From Ardenticatenaceae bacterium (lineage in GTDB: Bacteria; Chloroflexota; Anaerolineae; Promineifilales; Promineifilaceae), in contig WYBM01000100.1 of the NCBI GenBank assembly GCA_011525915.1, forward strand, positions 51,377 through 115,376: a DNA stretch of 64,000 bases, given 5' to 3'. The notes below the pieces were generated by a model. That model saw only the letters and a program-made list of their open reading frames with translations. It did no database searches and was not told where the DNA came from. Each line of letters begins with the position of its first letter. Position 1 is the first letter of the stretch. Positions 52,714 to 62,667 of the stretch are shown in pieces. A program made the translations under genes and the position numbers.

Positions 52714-55700
52714 ATGTTACGTTTCCCATCATTTGTACGCCTGGCCTTGTTGGCCTTATTTGTCTTACTCTTACCCGTAGCCACCCCACGGGCGCTGTCT
52801 GCCCAAGGAGGGGGAGACGGCACCACGGCCCCCGCGCCGGGCGACCCGGTGCTGGCGGACGCCAGACCAGCGCAGATGGCCTATCAGCCGCCGGCCGATG
52901 CTCAGCAGTTGGAAGATTTTCTGCCGCCTGGCGCCCGGCTCACTGACGCGGCCCCGTCCGCTGCTTCGGAAGAAGCGCTGGCAAGTGAACATCCCCTGGC
53001 CCTGAACCAGACGACAAAAGCGGCTGTGTCCTATCAGGAAGACAGCGGCATCCGCTTTCAAAACGATGTACTGGGTATCGTGGTGGAAAAGGAGACGTTC
53101 TCCCAACCGGTTGACCTTACCTTCACCCCAACCTGGGTCACCGATGAGCGCCAGCCGGCACCGATCGACGTTATGGCCCTGCCGGCAGAGGGAACGGCGC
53201 CCATTTACCAGGACGAAGCAGCCTTTTTACGCTTCCAACTGGAGGCCGTGCAGGCCGCAGACGGTCAGTCAGTGACCCAATTCAGCAAACCGGTACGCCT
53301 GGTGCTGGATTTACGTTCCTTTGGCTATGATTTAAACCAGGAAGGTGGTAAGTTCTTCCTGGCTTACGAAAATGAAGCCAAACCAGGTGAGTGGATTGAA
53401 GTGCCGGTGACCACACACCAGGCGGAGGGGCTTATCAGCGCCGAGGTGACCCATTTTTCAGATTGGACTACCGGCTGGCGGCCGGAAGCATGGGCGCCGC
53501 AGTGGCGGCTGCCTACCGTCTCTGAATTCAGCGGTGCCGCCGCCTTCCAATACCCCTTTGAGGTGCCCCCAGGCCGACACGGATTGCAGCCAACGTTGGG
53601 CCTGTCTTATTCCAGTTCGGCGCTTAACGGCGCCATTCGCAGCGTTTCTCTAGGCCGGATAGCGACCGGCTGGTCCATGAATGAGATCAGCATTGTGCGC
53701 ACCGGCGTTAAGTTCCAGTCGCATTACCTTCTTTACCCAGACACATTCCGTCTGGTCCTGAATGGCGCCGGCTTCGAGTTAACCCAAGAAGTCGGCGCCA
53801 CAGGGAATGTCCAGCGTTTCTACGCTAAAGATATGCCCTCGCTGCGCATTTATAGCTACAACGGCCGTAACTATGACAACAACAACGGCGGCTATTGGGT
53901 GGTGGAAACGGGTGACGGCACGCACTACCGCCTGGGGTACACCGCCAATACGCGCACCATTCAGAAAGAACAACTCAATAATGATACACCGCAGATTGAG
54001 GTGATGGCCTGGCACATAGACACGGTGACAGACCGGCACGGCAACCAGATGACGTACCAGTACACCAACGGCTTTGACACGGGCAGCACCCATTATGAAG
54101 ACACAGGCTTTTGGTGCCCATGGGGAGGTGGATGTGTGCATAAGGTCTGGACGTATGACAGCCTGCTGCAAAACATTCGCTACAATTACCCGGACCGCAT
54201 CACGGCCGTGGATACCGGCCCCGTGCCGTCTACCGTGCCCCAACTGACCACCACTCCGGCCACCATCATCTCTTTTGCTTACGACAGCGAAAGTTACCTG
54301 AAGACTGTTACCGTGCAGCACGGGGGAGCCACCCTTCGCCAATATGGCATCGCCGCCAGTACGATGTCTATTCAAAACCCTGGCTGTTTGCAAGGCCCCC
54401 CCGCCGGCAAACATGGCACCCAGCAGCGCACCACCCGCACCCGCATCATTAACAGCATCACCCCTTACGGGTTTATGACCGACCCGGAAGAACTCCAGCC
54501 AGTGGCCGTAGCCTTGCCGGCGGTACAGTTCAGCTACCAGGATAAGACCCATTACTACGAACCGGGGTATGGTGACTGCTTCATTTACAAATATTTGTCG
54601 GAGGTCAATAATGGCTATGGCGGTAAAACGCAGTTCACCTACAGCCACGACGGCCGTGTGGTGAACAGCTATAACTATGTAGCTGAGTATGAAATTTATT
54701 ACCCCCAGATCGGCCATAACGTATTTGTCACCCGGGTGACCAATGATGACGGCCGGGGCCATATCGCCACCATTGACTATGCTTACAACGGCCGTTGTTA
54801 TAACCAGACCGCCGGGGACATTGGCCCCAAGTGCCTGGGCGAGCAAACCGGTGCCCCCGAATACGGCAACATTGGCGGCCACAGCCAGGTAAGTGTCACT
54901 ATCAATGACTTAAATGGCACCCCCTTCCAACGGCGGACCACCGACTACAACACCGCCAGCAAACATCTTTTTGGGAAAACGGTCGGCCAACAAACCGGCA
55001 CTCCCAACCTGGGCAATCCTTTCGTGATGGCCCTAGTGATGCAGAAGAGCGAGACGGCTTACACCACCCAGGTGTTTGCCAATGGCAGTGATGGTGATAC
55101 TACCAATGATGTCACCTTTACCTTTACCCATGAAAGCAAGTCCTGGCAATATGACAACGGCATTGGTTCCACGGCCATTTCTTCTAAGGTACGTTATGCC
55201 TATGACCCGGCCTACCAGGGCGGCCAGCAGTATGGCAACCTGACCCACACGCGCTGGTATGCCAGCGCCGATGCGCCGGAACCCCCGCCGTACCGCAGCG
55301 CCGTGTCAACGTATTACCCCAACGCCACCAACGGCGGCGTGTGGCTGGTGGGGTTGGCTGCCTACCAGGCTACCTATGCCGGTGAACCAGGGCAAAACTT
55401 GCTGCTGGAAACATTCTCCTATTACGACAATGAGGCCAGCCATACGCAACCGCCCACCCAGGGAGAACTGCGCCTGGCCAAAACGGGCATCACTGGTGAC
55501 ACCACCATTGGCGGCAGCACCAATGGGCTCATTACCACCAGCCGGGCCACCTATGATGACTTTGGCAATGTGATCATGACCACCACACCCAGCCGGGCGC
55601 AGACCACCATCGGGTATGACCAGGATTATCGTTTATACCCGGTGTGGGCCATGGTCGCCGAAGAACCGGGGGCGCCGGATATTGCCAACCAGGTCACCTA

Positions 55701-58700
55701 CTTTGACGTGTATGGGTTTAAGGGGGCAGATAATGCCCTGGTGCCGCTGGACGGCTTTCAGACGCAAACGGGCTTGCTGAAAGCCGTGCGGGCCGTGGCT
55801 GATGCCACGAATCCGCTGCAGCAAATTCAAACCGTGTATGAGTATGACCCCTTTGGCCGTCTGTGGGCCACTTACGGGCCGGGGGACAACCGCGGCGATC
55901 TGGCAAACCCTAACGATGGCACCCCCATGAACCGTTACCGGTACTGGGATAACCTGTGGAACGGCGGCAGCACCTATTGGCTGACTAATGGCGACCCCTT
56001 TGTCATTACGGCTCAGGTGCGCCCCAATGTGTATACCAATCCGCAGCAGGACCCCAACAGTCCTGGTTATGAACTAAAAAGCCAGACTTATTATGATGGC
56101 TTCGGCCGGGTGATTCAGGAGCAGGCGCCGTGGGCCAGTGTAGATGGCGAAAGTTCCCGGCGAGACCTGATTGTCTCTACCGAGTACAACGTGCTAGGGC
56201 AGGTGAAATGTGTCACCGCTCCCTTTGACGTGGCCCTTTATCATGAACGCGCCGGGTGGCCGAACACCGGCTATGTCAGTGGGGCCTGTGCCAGCCTGCC
56301 GCACACCACCACCACCTATGATGCCCTGAGCCGGGTGAAAACCGTGACCATGCCTGATGGGGCTGTGGCCGACAATACCTACAGCGTGGTCAATTACCTG
56401 ACGGTTAACAGCGATTCTATTCTGAGTAAGACCCAGGCCCGTGACGCTAATGGCCATATTATTAATAATTTTACTAACAGCCGCGGTCAACTGGTGATGG
56501 TGCGCAATGCGCTGGGCAATGTAGACGGCCAGTACACGGCGTATGTAGACGTTCACTATAAGTACAATGCTGCCGGCAACTTAACCGAGGTGATTAAGCG
56601 CCTGCCACAAAATAATGGCCAGGGCAGCCCGCTCATGCGCACCCTCATGACGTATGATGCCCTGGGGCGCAAAATCTCCATGGATGACCCGGACATGGGC
56701 CTGTGGAGCTATGTCTATGATGCCAGCGGCAATATGGTGCGCCAGGAGGCCAACACCAATGACCTTTATGGCCACGCCCAATGTTTTTACTATGATGTGC
56801 TCAACCGGCTGCAGCGTAAGGTGGGGTACACCACCCAGCCCTGGCCCGGCGCCAACCCGGCCTGCCCGGCCTCATTGGCCGAGGCGCCGGCCAGCGGCAC
56901 CAACCATCTGGCCAGCTATAGTTACGACACGGCCGCCTGGGGGCTGGGCCAGCCGGCCCAGGTGAGTTGGGGGTCCAATCCGGCCCAAAACTTTGAGCAG
57001 GCCTTTTATGATGACCACGGCCGTGCCGTGAAACAAACACGCTGGCTAGACGGCCGTGAATACAGCATGGAAACCCTGGGCTTCGACTCTCTGCAGCGCC
57101 CCACACAGGTTAAATACCCTAACAATGACGTTACCACCATCGGCTATGACCGTGAAGGCGAAAACAGCCTGACGTTGGCCAACGGCCAAACCCTGGTGAG
57201 CAATGTTCTCTACAACGAACGGGGCCAATTGACCCAACTGCTGCGCGGCAATGGGGCCAACACCACCATGAGCTATGCCAATGAAACCGGCAACTTCCGC
57301 TTACAGCAGTTGACCCATCAGCTGGCCGGTAACAACCTCTATACCTTTCAGTATCAATATGACCCGGTGGGCAACATTCTGGGCATACGGGATATTCAAC
57401 CCACCAAGACGGAAGCCAACGCGTTTGTCAATGATGACTTAAACCGGTTGGTGGCGGCCGCCTATGGCGAGCGCACCCTTTCCGACCCCTTCACCAATAC
57501 CAATAACTGGCAGGCCATTCCCCAGTCACCCACCTGGGTGGTGGAAAACGGCGCCTACCGTCATACCGATGCCAACTGCCAGGGGTGTGGCACCCAGCTG
57601 ATTGCCGGCGATGCTACCAACGTGCAAAACTTTGTGGCCCGCTTCCGCTTCCGCTACCTGAGCGCCAGCCAACCGTGGAGCATTCTCAACTTTGAATTCC
57701 GCAGTGACACCGGCGGCCAGAATACGGTGGCCGTAGGCATTCGCCCCACAAACAGCGGCGGTTATGGCAGCGGTGTTTGGGTTCGGCAAAATGGCGTGTT
57801 GACCCAGATTGCCACCAATGCCACCACCGTGCCCCTCAATACCTGGCAGAACTTGCAGGTAGAGGCCACCGGCAGCACCGTGCGCCTGTACCTGAATGAT
57901 GCCCTGCTGGTAGAGACCACCGTCAGCCGCAATGTGGCCGGCAGCTTCCGCCTGGTCAGTTATTACAGCAACGTGGAAGTAGATGACCTGAAGATCCACA
58001 AGTTTAATACGGGCATGCTGGACACCTTTGCCAACGGCAGCAACTGGCAGCCCACCATCTACGGCCAAAACTGGACCGTTTCCGGCGGCGAGTACCGCCA
58101 CGTGGGGCATGCCTGCTCCACCAACCCCAGCGTGACCCAGTGTGACACCAAGCTCACCAGAAGCGGCTTTACCAACCTGAGCAATTTTACGGCCCGTTAC
58201 CGCTTCCGCTATACCAGCACCGGCCAACCCTGGGGCATCCTGGATTTAGAGTTTTTGAATGACCAGGCGGGCAACAGCTACCTGGTGGGCATTCGGCCCA
58301 CAAACGGCGGCGGTTATGGCAGTGGGCTGTGGGTGAAACAAAGCGGCGCTTTCCAGGCAGTGAACGTGGTCAACCAGACCGTGCCTATGGGCGCCTGGCA
58401 GGAACTGTATGTCCAGGTCATTGATAATTACGTCCGCCTTTACCTGAATGACACCCTGCTGGTGGAAAACGCCATTGCCAACCCTGGCAGCGGTGACATC
58501 CGCCTGATGGCCATCTGGTCTGATGTCAGAGTCGATGACTTTGAAGCGTACCCCATCAGCGGCACGTTTACCGATACATTTACAAACGGGAACAATTGGG
58601 CGCCGGATGTGGAGCCCACCTGGGCAGCCAGCGGCAGTGGTTCCTACCGCCAGCCAGACAACGACTGTCCCCGCTGCAGCACCCGGCTGATTGCCGGCGG

Positions 58701-61179
58701 CACCACCAATCTGGCAGACTTCATGGCCACCTTCCGTTTTAAGTATCACAGCACCACCGTGGACCATGCCGCCTTAAACCTGGAATTCCGTTCAGACAGC
58801 ACCAACCAAAATGCGGTGGCGGTGACCATCCGGCCAAACAATACCGGCGGCAAACCCAGCAGTGTGGTGCTGAGGCAGAACGGCCAGTATCTGTCACCAC
58901 CGGTGGCCCAAAGCCCGGTGACGGTACCCCTGAACAGCTGGCATGAATTTAAAGTGCAGGTCATAGACGGCCACGTGCAGTTGTTCCTGAATGGGAAGCT
59001 GCTGCTCACGGCCGTGGTCAACCACCTGACCGCCGGGAACATCTTCCTCACGGCCGTGCAGGCTGATGTGGAAGTGGATGACTTTGAACTCTATGCCCTG
59101 GATGGCGGCAGCACCACCCAACTGGCTTACCAATATGACGTGCTGGATAACCTGAAGCAGCGCACGCTCAACGGTGTGGCCACCAACTACACCTACCCCA
59201 CGCCGGGGCTGACGGCCGTCCGCCCCCATGGCGTCACCGCTTTAAGCGGCGGCAGTACCGGCACCTTTGGCTACGATGCCCACGGCAACATGACCGCCCG
59301 CACCTTTGACGGCAGTTACACGCAGGCCTTTGATGTGGAAAACCGCCTGACCAGCGTGGTCAAGGCCGGCAGCACCACCCAGTTCTTTTATGACGCCGCC
59401 GGCCAGCGGGTAAAAACGGTGCAGCCGGATGGTACCATCACCTACTACCCCTTCCCCGGCTACGAAGAGGACGTCAAGGGCAGCGACACCGGCCAACGCA
59501 CCACCTACAGCCTGGCGGGGCAGGCGGTGGCCGTGCGGCAGACGGGGCTGGTGGCCAAAGATGACTTTAATGACGGCAACGCCGACGGCTGGACGGCCCA
59601 CAGCGGCAGTTGGAGTGTCAGCGGCGGCGCCTACCGCCAGACCAGCACCACCCACACGGCCACCAACAGCAGCTACCCCCTGCCCCAGTCCGGCGCCATG
59701 ACCTTTGAGTGGCAGGCCACCTTTAACAGCGGCAGCCGCGCCGCCGGCATGCACATCTTTGCCAGCGAGGCCGGCAGCACCGAACACGGCAGCAGCTATC
59801 TGGTATGGCAAGACGCCACCTATGTGCGCATTTACGAAACCATCAACAACATCCGTACGCAGCGGGCCATTGTCAGCCTGGCGGCCAGCAACGGGCAGAC
59901 GTACAGCTACAAGGCCACCTATGACCCGGCCACGGGCGTGGTGACACTGTGGCGCGACGGCCTGCAGCGGCTGAGCTGGACAGACAGCAGCCCGCTGAGC
60001 GCCGGGGCGTACCTGGCCCTGCGCACCAGCAGCAGCAGCGTGAACTTTGACAACGTGCGGGTGACGGCCCAGAGCGGGGTGGTGACCTACCTGCACAGCG
60101 ACCACCTGGGCAGCGCCAGCGCCCTGAGCGGCGCCAACGGCAGCCTGGTGCCCGGCAGTGTGGCCCGCTACCTGCCCTTTGGTGACTGGCGCACCGAGCC
60201 AACCACCAACCCGGCGCTGACGGACATGGGTTTCACCGGCCACAAACACAACAACAGCGGCGCCAACGACCTGGGGCTGATCTACATGAACGCCCGCTTC
60301 TACGTGCCCGGCCTCGGCCGTTTTGCCTCTGCTGATACCATCGTGCCTGACCCAAATAATCCACAATCCTTTAACCGGTATAGTTATGTCTATAATAATC
60401 CCTTGAAAATGATAGATCCAAGCGGACATTGCGGCGCCGATGTTGGTCAAACTTTGGAGGAGTCCGTTGAACTACACGATCAATGTGTGGAAGTACGTGA
60501 TGGTCTAGAAGGAAGTTACCAGGTCAGTATTACAGGGGCTTGGACATTAGGTGAAATGAATATCTTAGCTCTTGCGCTTCAAGATTTGTTCGGGGGTGTT
60601 TATACGTCACTTTATGACGTTTATAACGGAGTACAAATTAATCGTAGTCGCATAGATCATTCTATTTACCGTGCTATGGTTGACCCCGTTAATCCAGATA
60701 GTATTGTAGTATTTAATGGTACATTCTCGAAAAATAACGAAAGCGCAAGATTTACCCTATTGCACGAGATGGGACATGTTTGGGATTTGTACTATGACTC
60801 ATATTTGACTGAATATCACACAGAATATACAGGGGCAAAAGGTAGTTGTAGTGTTGATGCTTTCCTCATTGATGCGTGTCCTCGTTATCGACCAGCGTCA
60901 GGGCGATTTAGCCCATATGCCACATACGCTCACGAAGATGCCGCTGAATCATGGGCAGCCGTTTTTTTTGGAGGTGATTGGGACGCACTTATCAACTTGG
61001 AGGTGTATTTCGACCCACATACAAATCCTAAGTCTGCAAATCGACTCACCGCAGTTTACTCTGCATTGGGTTTCCAAGAGTTCGTATATAAGGCTAATGC
61101 TGGCTTTTATTCACCAAACCTGCCATGCCAATCTGCGATTTGTAGTCTTGGCCCACCCGCTCACGATCCTTTTAAATGA
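52714..61179 (+). CDS. Secreted SpvB/YD-repeat (Rhs-type) giant protein with C-terminal HExxH peptidase tip
   Basis: 2821 residues. A signal peptide (1-31) precedes a beta-rich N-region and a SpvB-like start (VPPGRHGLQPTLGLSYSSS at about 281-299). YD repeats follow (650-1590). Three tandem lectin-like beta domains of about 180 residues (1589-1767, 1768-1949, 1950-2129) are inserted among the YD repeats and a fourth lies at 2283-2452. The Rhs core closes at 2460-2573 (YVYNNPLKMIDPSGHC). The last 250 residues have HExxH at 2684-2688 and a candidate third ligand at Glu2741 or Glu2745, i.e. a zinc-peptidase effector. The tip is AT-rich and lacks ACGGCCGT, as expected for an exchangeable toxin domain. 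Confidence 0.85.
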   Translation: MLRFPSFVRLALLALFVLLLPVATPRALSAQGGGDGTTAPAPGDPVLADARPAQMAYQPPADAQQLEDFLPPGARLTDAAPSAASEEALASEHPLALNQTTKAAVSYQEDSGIRFQNDVLGIVVEKETFSQPVDLTFTPTWVTDERQPAPIDVMALPAEGTAPIYQDEAAFLRFQLEAVQAADGQSVTQFSKPVRLVLDLRSFGYDLNQEGGKFFLAYENEAKPGEWIEVPVTTHQAEGLISAEVTHFSDWTTGWRPEAWAPQWRLPTVSEFSGAAAFQYPFEVPPGRHGLQPTLGLSYSSSALNGAIRSVSLGRIATGWSMNEISIVRTGVKFQSHYLLYPDTFRLVLNGAGFELTQEVGATGNVQRFYAKDMPSLRIYSYNGRNYDNNNGGYWVVETGDGTHYRLGYTANTRTIQKEQLNNDTPQIEVMAWHIDTVTDRHGNQMTYQYTNGFDTGSTHYEDTGFWCPWGGGCVHKVWTYDSLLQNIRYNYPDRITAVDTGPVPSTVPQLTTTPATIISFAYDSESYLKTVTVQHGGATLRQYGIAASTMSIQNPGCLQGPPAGKHGTQQRTTRTRIINSITPYGFMTDPEELQPVAVALPAVQFSYQDKTHYYEPGYGDCFIYKYLSEVNNGYGGKTQFTYSHDGRVVNSYNYVAEYEIYYPQIGHNVFVTRVTNDDGRGHIATIDYAYNGRCYNQTAGDIGPKCLGEQTGAPEYGNIGGHSQVSVTINDLNGTPFQRRTTDYNTASKHLFGKTVGQQTGTPNLGNPFVMALVMQKSETAYTTQVFANGSDGDTTNDVTFTFTHESKSWQYDNGIGSTAISSKVRYAYDPAYQGGQQYGNLTHTRWYASADAPEPPPYRSAVSTYYPNATNGGVWLVGLAAYQATYAGEPGQNLLLETFSYYDNEASHTQPPTQGELRLAKTGITGDTTIGGSTNGLITTSRATYDDFGNVIMTTTPSRAQTTIGYDQDYRLYPVWAMVAEEPGAPDIANQVTYFDVYGFKGADNALVPLDGFQTQTGLLKAVRAVADATNPLQQIQTVYEYDPFGRLWATYGPGDNRGDLANPNDGTPMNRYRYWDNLWNGGSTYWLTNGDPFVITAQVRPNVYTNPQQDPNSPGYELKSQTYYDGFGRVIQEQAPWASVDGESSRRDLIVSTEYNVLGQVKCVTAPFDVALYHERAGWPNTGYVSGACASLPHTTTTYDALSRVKTVTMPDGAVADNTYSVVNYLTVNSDSILSKTQARDANGHIINNFTNSRGQLVMVRNALGNVDGQYTAYVDVHYKYNAAGNLTEVIKRLPQNNGQGSPLMRTLMTYDALGRKISMDDPDMGLWSYVYDASGNMVRQEANTNDLYGHAQCFYYDVLNRLQRKVGYTTQPWPGANPACPASLAEAPASGTNHLASYSYDTAAWGLGQPAQVSWGSNPAQNFEQAFYDDHGRAVKQTRWLDGREYSMETLGFDSLQRPTQVKYPNNDVTTIGYDREGENSLTLANGQTLVSNVLYNERGQLTQLLRGNGANTTMSYANETGNFRLQQLTHQLAGNNLYTFQYQYDPVGNILGIRDIQPTKTEANAFVNDDLNRLVAAAYGERTLSDPFTNTNNWQAIPQSPTWVVENGAYRHTDANCQGCGTQLIAGDATNVQNFVARFRFRYLSASQPWSILNFEFRSDTGGQNTVAVGIRPTNSGGYGSGVWVRQNGVLTQIATNATTVPLNTWQNLQVEATGSTVRLYLNDALLVETTVSRNVAGSFRLVSYYSNVEVDDLKIHKFNTGMLDTFANGSNWQPTIYGQNWTVSGGEYRHVGHACSTNPSVTQCDTKLTRSGFTNLSNFTARYRFRYTSTGQPWGILDLEFLNDQAGNSYLVGIRPTNGGGYGSGLWVKQSGAFQAVNVVNQTVPMGAWQELYVQVIDNYVRLYLNDTLLVENAIANPGSGDIRLMAIWSDVRVDDFEAYPISGTFTDTFTNGNNWAPDVEPTWAASGSGSYRQPDNDCPRCSTRLIAGGTTNLADFMATFRFKYHSTTVDHAALNLEFRSDSTNQNAVAVTIRPNNTGGKPSSVVLRQNGQYLSPPVAQSPVTVPLNSWHEFKVQVIDGHVQLFLNGKLLLTAVVNHLTAGNIFLTAVQADVEVDDFELYALDGGSTTQLAYQYDVLDNLKQRTLNGVATNYTYPTPGLTAVRPHGVTALSGGSTGTFGYDAHGNMTARTFDGSYTQAFDVENRLTSVVKAGSTTQFFYDAAGQRVKTVQPDGTITYYPFPGYEEDVKGSDTGQRTTYSLAGQAVAVRQTGLVAKDDFNDGNADGWTAHSGSWSVSGGAYRQTSTTHTATNSSYPLPQSGAMTFEWQATFNSGSRAAGMHIFASEAGSTEHGSSYLVWQDATYVRIYETINNIRTQRAIVSLAASNGQTYSYKATYDPATGVVTLWRDGLQRLSWTDSSPLSAGAYLALRTSSSSVNFDNVRVTAQSGVVTYLHSDHLGSASALSGANGSLVPGSVARYLPFGDWRTEPTTNPALTDMGFTGHKHNNSGANDLGLIYMNARFYVPGLGRFASADTIVPDPNNPQSFNRYSYVYNNPLKMIDPSGHCGADVGQTLEESVELHDQCVEVRDGLEGSYQVSITGAWTLGEMNILALALQDLFGGVYTSLYDVYNGVQINRSRIDHSIYRAMVDPVNPDSIVVFNGTFSKNNESARFTLLHEMGHVWDLYYDSYLTEYHTEYTGAKGSCSVDAFLIDACPRYRPASGRFSPYATYAHEDAAESWAAVFFGGDWDALINLEVYFDPHTNPKSANRLTAVYSALGFQEFVYKANAGFYSPNLPCQSAICSLGPPAHDPFK

Positions 61180-61258
61180 ACTGACTTAAATAATGTAGAG
61201 ACTGAAAATCATCAAACCAGTTCTCTCTTAACAGTAGCATAATCTTCATCAATCCTTA

Positions 61259-61281
61259 GGGACCGGCTTAGAGGCCGGTCC
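61259..61281. terminator. Hairpin after the Rhs-type gene
   Basis: GGGACCGGC and GCCGGTCCC around a short TTAGAG centre. No T-run follows. It is 80 bases after the stop and upstream of the next gene. Confidence 0.55.
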
Positions 61282-61356
61282 CCATCATCATTCTCACGGA
61301 ATCATTACCTAGCAAAACGTTGTGAAGCTAACCAATTACCAAAAGAGGGTAATCAA

Positions 61357-62082
61357 TTGACTTACAAAAAATCTAAAAGAACCATAACTGTCTTTTTGTT
61401 GCTTTCTCTCTTACTGTTTGTCATTTTTTCTGCTGTTGTATTGAGCCTCAACCAAGAAGACATTAACCAAAATATATTCACATCTTTGTTTTCTAATAAT
61501 AGGGCTTGCTTTGATCCCTGCTGGAGAGAGAGCAGACCCGGTAACTCAAACGATGAAGAAATTGAGCGTATTATCTTGTTATCAGAATCATCCTCGATGC
61601 AATCCATTGTTGATTGTACTACTTATAGCAATGTACAAAAAACATGTAGTTGGTTAGATAAGAATGATGACGTGATCGTTTATGTCTTCATAAGAAATGG
61701 ATCTGCTGAATTGTTGAGGCTCATACCACTTTATGAACCCTATCCAATCACCTTAGAGGATACTTGGGAACATTTAGGACAACCAGACCGCTATTCGGCT
61801 GTAAGGAGAAATGCTATTCATGGTGGCTATCATATTCATTTTGTTCAAATATACAGTGAGCTCGGTATAGCCATACACATTCATGAGTTTGAACCATTAG
61901 ACATCCATACGCTGGCCATAGCTCCTGACATGATTATTCGCCATGTTTTTCTCTTTGACCCGAAAGCTCCTGAAATAATACTGAATGGAAGAGATGGGCT
62001 TGGTCCATTGGTAGGGCAAGTGCAAGCGTGGGACAATTTTGACGAAGTTCCACTTGAGATGTGGATAGGGGACATTAGATAG
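61357..62082 (+). CDS. Membrane-anchored exterior protein, candidate immunity partner
   Basis: 241 residues from TTG 61357 (AGAGGG 7 bases ahead). One helix at about 9-31, then roughly 210 residues outside the membrane, with a CxxxC pair (ACFDPCW, about 50-56). The DPCW-x-PG-like segment recalls exterior proteins common in Chloroflexota, but I cannot name a family. AT-rich, free of ACGGCCGT, 177 bases after the effector tip: the position expected for an immunity gene. The function is inference. Confidence 0.6.
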   Translation: MTYKKSKRTITVFLLLSLLLFVIFSAVVLSLNQEDINQNIFTSLFSNNRACFDPCWRESRPGNSNDEEIERIILLSESSSMQSIVDCTTYSNVQKTCSWLDKNDDVIVYVFIRNGSAELLRLIPLYEPYPITLEDTWEHLGQPDRYSAVRRNAIHGGYHIHFVQIYSELGIAIHIHEFEPLDIHTLAIAPDMIIRHVFLFDPKAPEIILNGRDGLGPLVGQVQAWDNFDEVPLEMWIGDIR

Positions 62083-62667
62083 CGTTCATAAACAGGGGAT
62101 GGCTACGGCCGTGGCCCCACCAGTATATTGACATAAGAAAAGAGATGGGTTTACGGCCGTGCGCTCACAGACAAGAGAGATGGGGTGGGTACGGCCGTGG
62201 GCCGTTGACGTGGAAGATGGTGGGGAGACGGCCGTGGGCTATCATCATATTGACATAAGGAGAGGGATGGGTGTACGGCCGTGCCTTCACAAGCGAGACA
62301 GATGCGGGGGACGGCCGTGGGCCTGTTTAAAAGATGATGGGTGGGCAGACGGCCGTGGCCTCACCAGCTAGACAAATGGGTGGGACGGCCGTGGGCCTGT
62401 TTAAAAGATGATGGGTGGGCAGACGGCCGTGGCAGTTTTCATTAGCGGTGTATGGGCGGCTTCAGCCGCTGGGAGAAACAGATGTGCTGTTGGCGGCGGT
62501 GGGGTGGATTCAGGTGAACCGGCGTGACACAGTCTGGAAGACCGGCCACAGCGAGGGGAAATGGGGAAAGTATGGAATCGTATGCTTAATAGAGTTATAG
62601 CGTGTTCAATAAGTCAAACTAGATTAATACTGCTTGTCTATATTGGTTGAATCGGAGGGCATGATCG
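62083..62667. other. 585-base region dominated by an ACGGCCGT array
   Basis: The first part is the array described separately. After 62431 a GC-rich stretch to about 62600 has a reading frame with the phrase VGWIQVNRRDTVW, too weak to call a gene. The last 60 bases lead to the ribosome site of the next gene. Confidence 0.6.
62105..62430. repeat. Regularly spaced ACGGCCGT array 1 (nine copies)
   Basis: ACGGCCGT at 62105, 62153, 62191, 62228, 62275, 62311, 62349, 62385 and 62423: intervals 48, 38, 37, 47, 36, 38, 36, 38. Between sites, three spacer types recur in order. C contains TATTGACATAAG (48 bases), A contains CACNAGNNAGACA-like text (36-38) and B contains CCTGTTTAAAAGATGATGG (37-38). 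Order C-A-B-C-A-B-A-B. No cas genes or perfect long repeats. Confidence 0.9.

Noticed and set aside
53779..54882. 367-codon minus-strand frame opposite the YD region
   Set aside because: Composition (Val/Ala/Gly/His) is typical of a shadow frame; no ribosome site.
59242..60450. 402-codon open frame on the minus strand inside the Rhs-type gene
   Set aside because: Ala/Gly/Val/His-rich shadow of GC-rich codons on the + strand. The + frame has clear domains.
62105..62430. CRISPR array
   Set aside because: The conserved core is only 8-10 bases, the spacers themselves recur in three types, and no cas gene is near.
14..62430. ACGGCCGT simply as a product of GC-rich codon use
   Set aside because: It appears in several reading frames and in non-coding arrays, and the equally GC-rich variants around it are not comparably frequent by eye.
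62415..62600. 61-codon frame after array 1
   Set aside because: It starts inside the array and has no ribosome site. The phrase VGWIQVNRRD is suggestive only.
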